From the NCBI RefSeq assembly GCF_003002095.1, contig NZ_PVZC01000004.1:496001-560000 (forward strand): DNA of 64,000 nt, read 5' to 3'. Below, one piece after another: positions 8,499 to 16,522 of the stretch. Position numbers and translations under genes: made by a program. The DNA is from Allonocardiopsis opalescens (GTDB lineage: Bacteria > Actinomycetota > Actinomycetes > Streptosporangiales > Streptosporangiaceae). The notes below the pieces were generated by a model, which had not been told where the DNA came from, ran no database searches, and saw only the letters and a program-made list of their open reading frames with translations. How positions within the stretch are numbered: the stretch's first letter is position 1; each line of letters begins with the position of its first letter.

Positions 8499-9115
8499 CG
8501 GGACAGCTCCGCCCGGACGGCCTCGGTGACCTGCGCGGTGCGCCTGACGTGCCGGTCGACGTCGGCGACCACCGCGGCGAGCTGGGCGCGCGCCGTGTCG
8601 TCGGTGATGCCCTTCAGGTTCACCTCGACGTTCACCCGGGCCGTGGTCAGCGCGGCGCGCACCGCCTCGGCCGCCGCCGCCACATCGGTGGCGACGTGGG
8701 GGTTGCCGATCGGCAGCAGCTCCTCGGTCAGCCCCACCAGGCGGCGGGCCACCACGATCACCTCGGCGGGCACCGCGCCCGCGCCCACCAGCGCCGCCGC
8801 GATCGCCCGGCTGCGCGCGCCGCGCTCGTCCTCGGTGTCCTTCGGCAGCCGGTAGGCGTCGGTGACCTTGGTGAAGGCGACGGCGTCGCGCTCGGCCAGC
8901 TCCAGCGCGCGCTCGCGCAGCCGGTCGACCTCCTCGGTGATCCGCTCGATCTCCTCGGCGTGCTCGGCGTACTTCTCCCCGGTGCTGTAGCGCGCCACCA
9001 TGCCCAGCAGCGCGGCGCCCTGCGCGGCGTGCAGCGCGGCGCTGGCCCCGCCCCCGGGCGCCGGGTCCCGCGAGGCCAGCCTGTCCAGGAACTCCCCGAT
9101 GGTCTGATCGCGCAT
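8495..9115 (-). CDS. Cyclodeaminase/cyclohydrolase family (FchA-like)
   Basis: 206 residues, the all-helical fold of formimidoyl-THF cyclodeaminase and of FchA methenyl-THF cyclohydrolase. Signature parts are TIGEFLDRLASRDPAPGGGASAALHAAQGAALLGMVARYS (near the N-terminus) and the LPIGNPHVATDV segment. ATG 9115 was chosen because it gives the canonical N-terminus MRDQTIGEFL and has a G-rich site upstream. It is the first gene of a two-gene operon with folD, and the GTGA overlap implies coupling. Together they would interconvert methylene-, methenyl- and formyl-THF; a cyclodeaminase role in histidine breakdown is less likely without hut genes. Confidence 0.82.
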   Translation of the reverse strand: MRDQTIGEFLDRLASRDPAPGGGASAALHAAQGAALLGMVARYSTGEKYAEHAEEIERITEEVDRLRERALELAERDAVAFTKVTDAYRLPKDTEDERGARSRAIAAALVGAGAVPAEVIVVARRLVGLTEELLPIGNPHVATDVAAAAEAVRAALTTARVNVEVNLKGITDDTARAQLAAVVADVDRHVRRTAQVTEAVRAELSR

Positions 9116-9258
9116 CTGCCCCCAACTTTCACGTGCCGGAGTGCACCACGGTAGTGAGATCACCGGCCCGACACGCGGTCGACGCACCCGGCGCGGCCCG
9201 ATCCGCCCACCGCCCGTCCGCATGGGCCGGCCGCACTCCGGTGCGGGATAGTGGACCG

Positions 9259-10119
9259 GTGTTCGAGCACTTCACGGCCGAGACGATCCAGGTCCCCGAC
9301 GCGGAGATCTTCGTCCGCCACGGCGGAGCGGGCCCGCCCGTGCTGCTGCTGCACGGCCACCCCAGGACCTCCGCCACCTGGCACCGGGTCGCCCCCCGCC
9401 TGGTGGAGCTCGGCTTCACCGTCGTCTGCCCCGACCTGCGCGGCTACGGCCGCTCGCGCGGGCCGGCGCCCACCGCCGACCACAGCGGATACGCCAAGCG
9501 CGCCGTCGCGGCCGACATGGTGGCGGTGATGCGCGCGCTCGGGCACCCCCGGTTCGGCCTGGCCGGGCACGACCGCGGCAGCTACGTCGCGCTGCGGCTC
9601 GCCCTCGACCACGGCGACGCGGTGTCGCGGGTGGCGCTGCTGGACTGCGTCCCCATCAGCGAGCACCTGTCGCGCATCACCGCGGAGTTCGCGCGGCGGT
9701 ACTGGCACTGGTTCTTCTTCGCCCAGCCCGACGTCCCCGAACGCGTCATCAACGCCGACCCCGACGCCTGGTACCAGGGCGATCCGGCCGCCATGGGCCG
9801 GGAGAACCACGACGAGTGGCGCGCGGCCGTGCGCAGGCCCGAGGTGGTGCGGGCCATGCTGGCGGACTACCGCGCCGGCCTCACCGTCGACCGGCGGCAC
9901 GAGGAGGCCGACCGCGCGGCCGGCGCGCGGCTGCGCTGCCCGGTGCTGGTGCTGTGGTCGCGCCGCGACGACCTTCCCGGCCTCTACGGCGACCCGCTGG
10001 ACATCTGGCGCGACTGGGCCGACGACGTGCGGGCCGGCGGGATCGACTCCGGGCACCACATGGCCGAGGAGGCACCCGAGCAGCTCGCCGCCGCACTCGG
10101 CGGCTTCTTCGCCGGCTGA
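9259..10119 (+). CDS. Alpha/beta hydrolase, haloacetate dehalogenase/epoxide hydrolase group
   Basis: 286 residues. HGHPRT (oxyanion side), the Asp nucleophile Asp105 in AGHDRGSYV, the cap segment YWHWFFFAQPDVPERVI and the C-terminal SGHHMAEEAPEQLA match fluoroacetate dehalogenase-like proteins. The first carboxylate-binding Arg (Arg106) is kept. The second, four residues after the nucleophile in dehalogenases, is Tyr109 here, so haloacetate may not be the substrate. GTG 9259 gives the family N-terminus; there is no convincing ribosome site. It is divergent from the folD operon. Confidence 0.78.
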   Translation: MFEHFTAETIQVPDAEIFVRHGGAGPPVLLLHGHPRTSATWHRVAPRLVELGFTVVCPDLRGYGRSRGPAPTADHSGYAKRAVAADMVAVMRALGHPRFGLAGHDRGSYVALRLALDHGDAVSRVALLDCVPISEHLSRITAEFARRYWHWFFFAQPDVPERVINADPDAWYQGDPAAMGRENHDEWRAAVRRPEVVRAMLADYRAGLTVDRRHEEADRAAGARLRCPVLVLWSRRDDLPGLYGDPLDIWRDWADDVRAGGIDSGHHMAEEAPEQLAAALGGFFAG

Positions 10120-10221
10120 CCGGCGCGGCGCGCCCGGCCCGGCCTGCGTCACCGGGAGCGATCGCCTGGTTACGCTGCACGTCACGGGCTACGTCGGTGC
10201 GTGCCGGAGGGGGAGCGGTCG

Positions 10222-11058
10222 GTGGAACTCACCAAGTTCGGCCACGCGTGCGTGGCCGTGCGCAAGGACGGCGGCCGCCTGGTGGTCGACCCCGGCGGCC
10301 TCACCGACCCGTCGGCCGTCGACGGCGCGGACGCCATCCTGATCACCCACGAGCACAGCGACCACTTCGCGGAGGACACCGTGCGCGCCGCGGTGGCGGC
10401 CGACTCGGGGCTGAACGTGTGGACCAACAGCGCCGTCGCGCTGCGCCTGTCCGACCTGGGCCGCCGGGTGCACACCGTCGGCGACGGCGAGGTCTTCCGG
10501 GTGGCCGGATTCACCGTCTCCGTGCACGGCACCTGGCACGCCCAGATCCACCCCGACATCCCGCGCATCGGCAACATCGGCTTCCGCATCGACGACCGCC
10601 TGTTCCACCCCGGCGACGCCCTGACGGTCCCCGAGGTCGCGGTCGAGACCCTGCTGCTGCCGGTACACGGCATGTGGACCAGGCCCGGCGAACTCGTCGA
10701 CTACATCCGCGCCGTAGCGCCCGAGCGCGTCTTCGCCGTCCACGACGGCCTCCTCAACGACGCCGGCCTCGGCGCCGTCGCGAGCCTCCTGGGCGACGGC
10801 GGCCCGGCCACCGGCGTGCCCTACGCCCGACTCGCCCCGGGCGCCTCGGTGGACCTGGACCCTCCGTCCGGCGGCGCCACGGCCGCTGGGCCGCCGCACG
10901 ACGACGGCGCCGAAGCGGAGCCCGCCCGGGACGACCACGACGAGCGGCAGGACCAGGAGGCGCAGCAGGAGCAGAAGCCGGCCAAGCCTCCCGAGCGCCC
11001 CGGGGAACCGGACGAATCCGAGGAGCCCGGCCGCAAGACGCCTTGGTACCTCCGCTAG
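10222..11058 (+). CDS. Metallo-beta-lactamase-fold hydrolase (UlaG-like) with charged tail
   Basis: 278 residues. The metal site HEHSDH is at residues 43-48; further ligands probably include HGTWHAQ and FHPGDAL. The fold and length up to residue about 222 match the UlaG/RomA-like L-ascorbate-6-phosphate lactonase relatives. From about 223 to the end is a low-complexity Asp/Glu/Gln/Pro/Lys tail with no fold. GTG 10222 is preferred to GTG 10201 because GGAGGGGGAG lies 6 nt before it. The substrate is unknown. Confidence 0.75.
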   Translation: MELTKFGHACVAVRKDGGRLVVDPGGLTDPSAVDGADAILITHEHSDHFAEDTVRAAVAADSGLNVWTNSAVALRLSDLGRRVHTVGDGEVFRVAGFTVSVHGTWHAQIHPDIPRIGNIGFRIDDRLFHPGDALTVPEVAVETLLLPVHGMWTRPGELVDYIRAVAPERVFAVHDGLLNDAGLGAVASLLGDGGPATGVPYARLAPGASVDLDPPSGGATAAGPPHDDGAEAEPARDDHDERQDQEAQQEQKPAKPPERPGEPDESEEPGRKTPWYLR

Positions 11059-11102
11059 GGCTACGGCCGCGCGTACGCGCTCGCGGCGGCGCGGCCGTCA
11101 CA

Positions 11103-11687
11103 ATGGCCACTGTGTCGAAGGTGCGGGAGCGTGGCGCGCCGCTGATCGTGGTGCAGCGGATCGCGGTGTGGTGGTCGGCGGCCGGGCGGGGTGCGGCCGA
11201 GGCGGCCCGGCGCTCGGCTCTGCCGCGTGTGCTGCCGCTGCCCGGCGCTCCTGATCCGGACGCCCGGACCACGCTGCACGACGTGGTGCTGCGCGATAGC
11301 GCCGACTACCGTCCGCACGCGGAGTTCGGCCCGGCGCCCGATCGCCCGGGCCGCCCGGCGGCGGCGCACTGGGGCCTGCGGTTCGCCGAGCGCGGCGGGG
11401 TGCTCGCGGTGTGCCGCACCTCGGTGGCGGACGCCTTTCCGCAGCGCCGACCGGGCGAGCTGTTCGCGCTGGAGCGCGGCACCCTGGGGCGCTACCGCGC
11501 CAACTTCCGCTTTGTCAGTCTCTCGCACCGGTCGGAGTGGTGGTACGCGCAGTGGACGCTCACCGTCGGTTACGGCGTCGAGCGGCCCGGCGCCTTCGCC
11601 GACACGGCACCGGCCGCCGAGGTGGACGCGCTGGTCTCCCTCTACGGCAACGGCGGGGGCCGCCCGGCCCGTCCGGCGCGCCGCTGA
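11103..11687 (+). CDS. Hypothetical protein
   Basis: 194 residues that I do not recognise. The coding frame is supported by GC3 bias and length. The sequence has an N-terminal basic helix, a central 'TTLHDVVLRDSADYRPHAEFG' region and aromatic-rich strands (RANFRFVSLSHRSEWWYAQWTLTVGYG). There are no transmembrane helices, signal peptide or known motif. ATG 11103 has no ribosome site; GTG 11112 is possible. It ends 10 bp from the convergent VOC gene. Confidence 0.5.
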   Translation: MATVSKVRERGAPLIVVQRIAVWWSAAGRGAAEAARRSALPRVLPLPGAPDPDARTTLHDVVLRDSADYRPHAEFGPAPDRPGRPAAAHWGLRFAERGGVLAVCRTSVADAFPQRRPGELFALERGTLGRYRANFRFVSLSHRSEWWYAQWTLTVGYGVERPGAFADTAPAAEVDALVSLYGNGGGRPARPARR

Positions 11688-11697
11688 GGCGGCGGGC

Positions 11698-12081
11698 TCA
11701 GACCTTCATCACGCAGAACTCGTTGCCCTCGGGGTCGGCCATCGTGGTCCACTCCGGGAAGTCGCCGAGCACGCGGGCGCCGAGTCCGCGCAGCCGCTCC
11801 AGTTCGGCGGCGTGGTCGGCGGCGTCCACGTCGATGTGCACGCGGTTCTTGACGGTCTTGCTCTCGGGCACCCGCTGGAAGTACAGCCGGGGCCGCCCCG
11901 GCCCGGCGACCACCAGTACGCCGGGGTCGTCCTCGGTGCCGGTGATGCCGAGCTGGTGCAGCCGCTCCAGTTCGGCGTCGTCGTAGGGGGCGATGTCGTA
12001 GCCGTCCAGCACGGCCGCCCAGAACCGTGCCAGCGAGGCGGGGTGCGCGCAGTCGAACACGATGTCGCGGATGGTCGCCAT
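11698..12081 (-). CDS. VOC-family (glyoxalase/bleomycin-resistance fold) protein
   Basis: 127 residues. Two beta-alpha-beta-beta-beta modules are visible: DIVFDCAHPASLARFWAAVL at the N-terminus and RVHIDVDAADHAAELERLRGLGARVL, ending in MADPEGNEFCVMKV. This is the actinobacterial 'glyoxalase-like domain' subgroup without assigned substrate. It could bind a metal or a small ligand. The gene stands alone between convergent and divergent neighbours. Confidence 0.8.
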   Translation of the reverse strand: MATIRDIVFDCAHPASLARFWAAVLDGYDIAPYDDAELERLHQLGITGTEDDPGVLVVAGPGRPRLYFQRVPESKTVKNRVHIDVDAADHAAELERLRGLGARVLGDFPEWTTMADPEGNEFCVMKV

Positions 12082-12201
12082 GCCCGGAGCCTAGCCCGCC
12101 TCCTGCCGCCGCGGCCGCCGGTGCCATGATCCTCGCGGAGACGCGCCCGGGCCGGGACGCGGCCGCCGGGCCGCGCACCGGGGCGCGGACTGGAGGAGCG
12201 G

Positions 12202-12801
12202 ATGAAGGTCATCGTCGTCGGAGCCTCGGGCACGATCGGCGGCGCGGTCGCCCGCGACCTGGCGGAGCGCGGACACGAGGTGGTGCGGGCGTCGCGCGGC
12301 GGCCCGGTCCGGGTGGACCTGGAGAGCACCCCCTCGATCGACGCGCTCTTCGACACCGTGCCCGACGCGGACGCCGTCGTGTGCTGCGCCGCCAGCGCGC
12401 CGCTGGCTCCGCTGGTGGACGCGTCCGACGCGGAGTTCACCCGCGGCCTGCCCGGCAAGCTGCTCGGCCAGGTCGCGCTGGCGCGCCGGGCCCTGCGGCG
12501 GCTGCCCGACGGCGGGTCGGTCACCCTCACCAGCGGCGCCTTCACCGAGCCGACGCCGGGCAGCGCCTTCGGCGCCCTGGTCAACGCCGGACTGGACGCG
12601 TTCGTCCGGACGGCGGCGGCCGAGGCGCCCCGCGGTCTCCGGCTGAACGCCGTCAGCCCCGGGTGGGTGCGCGAGTCCCTGGTCGCGATGGGCCTGGACG
12701 GCGGCGCGGGCACCCCGGCCGCCGAGGTGGCGCGCGCCTACACGCTGCTGGTGGAGGGCACCGGTCGGGGCGAGGTGGCGCGCCCGGGAGCCGAGCCGTA
12801 A
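12202..12801 (+). CDS. Short-chain dehydrogenase/reductase, atypical
   Basis: 199 residues. The Rossmann loop VVGASGTIGGAVARDLAERG is at residues 5-24 and the catalytic-type Ser lies in VTLTSGAFT. Where SDR enzymes have YxxxK, this protein has SAFGALVNAGLDAF, so the Tyr is Phe and the Lys is missing. Related actinobacterial proteins of this length are annotated as SDRs without known activity. A catalytically altered or NAD(P)-sensing role is possible. GGAG precedes the ATG. Confidence 0.75.
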   Translation: MKVIVVGASGTIGGAVARDLAERGHEVVRASRGGPVRVDLESTPSIDALFDTVPDADAVVCCAASAPLAPLVDASDAEFTRGLPGKLLGQVALARRALRRLPDGGSVTLTSGAFTEPTPGSAFGALVNAGLDAFVRTAAAEAPRGLRLNAVSPGWVRESLVAMGLDGGAGTPAAEVARAYTLLVEGTGRGEVARPGAEP

Positions 12802-12895
12802 CCGACCGGCCGGGGCCCATGGGTGCGTGAGGGACCCGACCGATGAGGGGCCGCAGAAGGGACGGAGACCTGCGGGCGGCCTGCGCGGACGTGGC

Positions 12896-13303
12896 CTAGT
12901 TCCCACCGTCGCCGACCGGCGCGTAGAGCATGATCGGATGGCCGTCGGGGTCGGCGACATAGGCCATGCGCTCGTTCCACGGCATGTCCTGGGGCTCGCG
13001 CAGCACCGGCGCGCCCGCGGCGCGCAGCCGCGACACGGCGGCGTCGACATCGTCGGTGCGCACGCACAGCTCGAAGGTGGCCGGGTCGCTGGCGGCGGCG
13101 ACCGGACCGCCGTGCGCCGGGTCGGTGGGGCGGCCCAGGCCCAGGCCGCCGCCGTCGAGGGCCAGCTGGACGAACTCCATCGGCAGCGCCGGGTCGTCAG
13201 GGAAGCGGAAGGCGACCGCGAAGCCCAGTTCGTCGGTGTAGAAGCGCGCCATCCGCTCGACGTCGTCGGTGTACACGAGCGGGAACGGGCTCCGGAAGGC
13301 CAT
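12896..13303 (-). CDS. VOC-family protein
   Basis: 135 residues. It starts FRSPFPLVYTDDVERMARFYTDELGF and ends MAYVADPDGHPIMLYAPV, a complete two-module VOC fold. ATG 13303 has GAGGAG upstream. It follows the TetR gene at 13962-13372 on the same strand with a 68-bp gap, so the two could be co-transcribed. The substrate is unknown. Confidence 0.82.
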   Translation of the reverse strand: MAFRSPFPLVYTDDVERMARFYTDELGFAVAFRFPDDPALPMEFVQLALDGGGLGLGRPTDPAHGGPVAAASDPATFELCVRTDDVDAAVSRLRAAGAPVLREPQDMPWNERMAYVADPDGHPIMLYAPVGDGGN

Positions 13304-13371
13304 GGCGGACTCCTCGCGGGTTCGGGGCGGACCCGTCCCTCCTACCCCGTGCCTCTGACACCGCTCGCGGT

Positions 13372-13962
13372 CTAGCGGTAGGACGAGATCAACCGGGCCA
13401 GCTGCCGCCCCGTGGTGAGCAACGGCTCCTCGCTCCGCGACACCTGGGCGGCGAACTCGGCGCCCTCCAGCGCGCTGACCACCGTGGCGGCCAGTTCCCG
13501 CGCGTCGGCGTCGGGCAGGCCCGAGCGGCGCAGCCGCTCGGCGACCAGGCCGCGCCAGCGCTCGAAGGCGGCCGCGGCGGCCTGCTGGATCTCCGGCGCG
13601 CGGGTGGCCGAGCCGAGCGCGGTGGCGGTGACGGGGCAGCCGTCGGTCCAGTCGGAGGCGCGCAGGCCCGCCGCGAGCGTCCGGGCGCAGGCGGCGACGG
13701 CCTCGGCCGGGTCGTCCACCCGGTCGAGTTCCTCGCGGAGGAAGTCGCCGAACTCCTGGTCTCCGTGGCGGATGGCGGCGACGGCCAGCTCGCGCTTGCC
13801 GCCGGGGAAGAAATGGTAGACCGAGCCGAAGGTGGCTCCGGCCTCCGTGGAGATCTGCTTGATGCCGGTGCCGTCGTAGCCCTGCCGCTGCATCAGCCGC
13901 GAGGCGGCCAGCACGATGCGCTCGCGGGTGCCGGTGGCGCCGCTGCCGTCCGCTGTGCTCAT
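13372..13962 (-). CDS. TetR-family regulator
   Basis: 196 residues. The N-terminal HTH (residues 12-58, IKQISTEAGATFGSVYHFFPGGK) is followed by a helical ligand domain with the TetR_C_21-like FGDFLREELDRVDDPAEAV. It is divergent from the imine reductase-like gene at 14059. A TAGGGT -10 box (13974-13969) puts the transcript start at the ATG, so the mRNA looks leaderless. Two matching palindromes in the spacer are its likely operators, giving autoregulation and control of the reductase. Confidence 0.85.
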   Translation of the reverse strand: MSTADGSGATGTRERIVLAASRLMQRQGYDGTGIKQISTEAGATFGSVYHFFPGGKRELAVAAIRHGDQEFGDFLREELDRVDDPAEAVAACARTLAAGLRASDWTDGCPVTATALGSATRAPEIQQAAAAAFERWRGLVAERLRRSGLPDADARELAATVVSALEGAEFAAQVSRSEEPLLTTGRQLARLISSYR

Positions 13963-13989
13963 GCCGCCACCCTACCGAAGCTCCGGATA

Positions 13990-14041
13990 GAACGCTCATT
14001 CCAGAACTCTGCTAGGCTGCCCACTAAATAGAACGATCGTT
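13990..14041. promoter_or_regulatory. Two TetR-type operators
   Basis: AACGATCGTT at 14032-14041 is a perfect palindrome within TAGAACGATCGTTTTA. A degenerate copy, GAACGCTCATTC, lies at 13990-14001. The copies are 41 bp apart (four helical turns) in the spacer between the TetR gene and the reductase gene. The first sits between a possible TAGGCT -10 (14014-14019) and the ribosome site of the reductase. Confidence 0.65.
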
Positions 14042-14058
14042 TTAGAGGAGTGGAACAG

Positions 14059-14931
14059 ATGGACCGCGAACACGTGACCGTGATCGGACTGGGCCCGATG
14101 GGCCGGGCGATGGCCGGGGCCCTCCTGAAGGCCGGCCACCCGGTGACGGTCTGGAACCGCACGCCGGAGCGGGCCGACGAACTCGTCGCACGGGGCGCCG
14201 TACGCGCGGCGAGCCCCCGCGACGCCCTGGCCGCCGGCACCCTGGTGGTGCTCAGCCTGACCGACTACGCCGCCGCGTACGCCGTGCTCGACCCGGTCGC
14301 GGACGCGCTGGCAGGGCGCGACCTGGTGAACCTCAGCTCCGACACCCCCGCCCGCGCCCGCGAGGGCGCCGACTGGGCGCGGGCGCACGGCGCCCGCCAC
14401 CTCACCGGAGGCGTGCTCTCGCCGCCGTCGGGCATCGGCTCGGCCGGGTCGACGACCCTCTACAGCGGCCCGGCGGAGGTGCTGGAGGCGCACCGCGGCG
14501 CCCTGGCGGTGCTCACCGGGATCGACCACCTGGGCGAGGATTCCGGGCTGGCCGCGCTGTACTACCAGCTCCAGATGGACGTCTTCTGGACCTCGATGCT
14601 CGCCTACCTGCACGCCGTGGCGCTGGCCGGGGCGCACGGCGTGTCGGCGCGGCGGCTGCTGCCCTTCCTGGGCGACACCTTCACCGGCATGCCGGAGTTC
14701 CTGAAGTTCTACACCTCGCGCATCGACGCCGGGGAGTACCCCGGCGATGTGGACCGGCTGGCCATGGGCACCGAGAGCGTCCGCCACATCGTGCACACCG
14801 CACGCGACTCCGGAATCGACCCCGCCCTCCCGGCGGCGGTGCTGGAGATCTTCGAGCGGGGCATGGCCGACGGGCGCGCCGCGGACAGTTTCACCAGCCT
14901 GATCGAGACGATGCGCTCGGCGCGGACCTAG
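14059..14931 (+). CDS. NAD(P)-dependent oxidoreductase, imine reductase (IRED) family
   Basis: 290 residues. The Rossmann domain carries VIGLGPMGRAMAGALLKAGH, and the IRED landmarks are NLSSDTPARAREGADWA and LTGGVLSPPSGIGSAGSTTL. The C-terminal helical dimer domain has GLAALYYQLQMDVFWTSM. In this last stretch IREDs carry Asp or Tyr as proton-donor residue; the Tyr-Tyr here matches the Tyr type often linked to S-selectivity. ATG 14059 follows AGAGGAG by 8 nt. It is probably repressed by the divergent TetR. The physiological imine is unknown. Confidence 0.82.
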   Translation: MDREHVTVIGLGPMGRAMAGALLKAGHPVTVWNRTPERADELVARGAVRAASPRDALAAGTLVVLSLTDYAAAYAVLDPVADALAGRDLVNLSSDTPARAREGADWARAHGARHLTGGVLSPPSGIGSAGSTTLYSGPAEVLEAHRGALAVLTGIDHLGEDSGLAALYYQLQMDVFWTSMLAYLHAVALAGAHGVSARRLLPFLGDTFTGMPEFLKFYTSRIDAGEYPGDVDRLAMGTESVRHIVHTARDSGIDPALPAAVLEIFERGMADGRAADSFTSLIETMRSART

Positions 14932-15094
14932 CCGCCGTGCTCCGGCCGCGGACCCGCCGTCAGACCCGGCAGGCGGTCGGAACGGCTGCCGGTCGTCGGC
15001 ACGGCGTACGCGGTCGCCCGCCGCCGCGTCGGCGGGCGGCCGGGGCGGGAGTGTGCCACGGTGGAGCCGAGGCGGGCGAACGGGGGAGGACGGC

Positions 15095-15694
15095 ATGGGC
15101 GAGGAACCGCAGCCGGGCGAGGCGCCGTCAGGCGGCACCGGCGGTCCGGCGCCGATCACGGAGTCGGTGTCCGACGAGGCGCTGCGCAGGCACACCGGGC
15201 GCGGCTGGGCCGAGTGGTTCGCGGTGCTCGACGCCTGGGAGGCGGTCCGGCGCACGCACACCGAGATCGCCCGCCGGCTGGTCGCCGAGCAGCGGCTCGA
15301 CGGGTGGTGGGCGCAGAGCGTCACCGTCGGCTACGAGCAGCACCGGGGCATGCGCGCCCCCGGGCAGCGCTCCGACGGCACCTACTCCGCCAATGCCAGT
15401 GTCACCGTGGGTGTGCCGGTGGCGCGGCTGTTCCAGGCGGTCGCCGACGCCGGTGAGCGGCGGGGCTGGCTGCCCGAGGAGCTGTCCGTGCGCACCGCCA
15501 CGGCCCCGAAGTCGCTCCGCGCCGACCTGGCCGACGGCGGTGGCCGGGTCGTGTTCGGCTTCACCGCGGTCGGCCGGGACCGCTCGCGGGTGGCGCTGGA
15601 GCACCAGCGGCTGGCCGGCGCCGAGGAGGCGGCCCGCGCCAAGGCGTTCTGGCGCGAGCGCCTCCAGGCGCTCAAGGCGGCGCTGGCGGGCTGA
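15095..15694 (+). CDS. SRPBCC-like / DUF4287-related protein
   Basis: 199 residues. An N-terminal helical part, ALRRHTGRGWAEWFAVLDAWEA (residues about 29-50), matches DUF4287-type sequences. The C-terminal half looks like an SRPBCC (START-like) ligand-binding domain, with ANASVTVGVPVARLFQAVAD and a final long helix. These proteins bind hydrophobic ligands or act as stress proteins, and none is proven for this type. ATG 15095 has GGGGGAGGA upstream. It is monocistronic. Confidence 0.68.
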   Translation: MGEEPQPGEAPSGGTGGPAPITESVSDEALRRHTGRGWAEWFAVLDAWEAVRRTHTEIARRLVAEQRLDGWWAQSVTVGYEQHRGMRAPGQRSDGTYSANASVTVGVPVARLFQAVADAGERRGWLPEELSVRTATAPKSLRADLADGGGRVVFGFTAVGRDRSRVALEHQRLAGAEEAARAKAFWRERLQALKAALAG

Positions 15695-15832
15695 GCCCGC
15701 CCAGGACCGGCCGCCTCGCCCACCGCCTCGGGCGGCCGGGCCCGGCTCGGGACGGCGCCCGCGCCGGAACGAGCGGCGCCGCCACGGGGTCGCTGACCGG
15801 TGCGAACATGCCTCCACGAAACCAGAACGGAC

Positions 15833-15883
15833 CGCAAATCTGCAATTGACTGCAAATTGGGAACCGTGTTAGGTTTCGTGCTG
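15833..15883 (+). promoter_or_regulatory. Promoter of the TetR gene at 15883, leaderless, with repeats
   Basis: TTGACT (15846-15851), 17 bp and TTAGGT (15869-15874) form a near-consensus promoter whose start point falls at the GTG start codon, so the transcript is leaderless. Three direct copies of a (t/c)GCAAAT/GCAATT word at 15833, 15841 and 15851 cover the -35. CAATTG at 15843-15848 is a palindrome. These are likely binding sites for the TetR protein itself. Confidence 0.65.
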
Positions 15884-16521
15884 TGGCCGGAGGACTGCGC
15901 GAGCGCAAGAAGCAACAGACACGCCAGCGGATCTACGACGTCGCCACCGGTTTGTTCGTCGACCGCGGCTTCGACAGGGTCACCATCGCCGAGGTCGCCG
16001 CGGCCGCCGAGGTGTCGGTGAACACGCTGTACAACTACTTCCCGGCCAAGGAGGACCTGGTGCTGCCGCCCGACCGGGCGTCGGCCGAGCGCCTGGCCGA
16101 GATCGTCCGTGAGCGCGCGGCCGGCGTCTCCGCCGCCCGCGCCGTGCTCGACCGGCTCCGCGAGGAGGTGCGCCGCCGCGACCGCATGGTCGGGCTCGCC
16201 GAGGGCTTCGGCCGCGTCTTCGGCATGATGCGGTCCGCGCCCACGCTGACCGCGCGGCTGATCGACCTCGGCCGGCAGATGGAGGACGCGCTGGCCGCCG
16301 CGCTCGCCGAGGAGACCCGCGCCGCGCCCGGCGAGCTGCTGCCCCGCGTGGTGGCGGGCCAGCTGGGCTGGGTGCACTCCACCCTCCTCGCCGAGATCGG
16401 CGTCCGCACCGCCGCGGGCGAGCACCCCGACACCATCGCCGAGGCCGCGCTCGCTCTGCTCGACGCCATCGAGGACGTCCTGAGCGAGCGGGTGCTCGGC
16501 TACGCCGTACGAGAGGAGTGA
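15883..16521 (+). CDS. TetR-family regulator
   Basis: 212 residues. RERKKQQTRQRIYDVATGLF leads into the HTH VTIAEVAAAAEVSVNTLYNYFPAKEDL, followed by a helical effector domain. The GTG start is set by the promoter 9 nt upstream (leaderless). The stop codon lies one base before the ATG of the DUF6204-like gene, so the two form an operon, possibly with the flavin-type gene at 16901. Confidence 0.85.
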   Translation: MAGGLRERKKQQTRQRIYDVATGLFVDRGFDRVTIAEVAAAAEVSVNTLYNYFPAKEDLVLPPDRASAERLAEIVRERAAGVSAARAVLDRLREEVRRRDRMVGLAEGFGRVFGMMRSAPTLTARLIDLGRQMEDALAAALAEETRAAPGELLPRVVAGQLGWVHSTLLAEIGVRTAAGEHPDTIAEAALALLDAIEDVLSERVLGYAVREE

Positions 16522-16522
16522 C

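Noticed and set aside
10222-11058. Frameshift or fusion creating the charged tail of the MBL-fold protein
   Set aside because: The tail keeps the same frame and GC3 bias and no second domain is recognisable, so a natural disordered extension is more likely.
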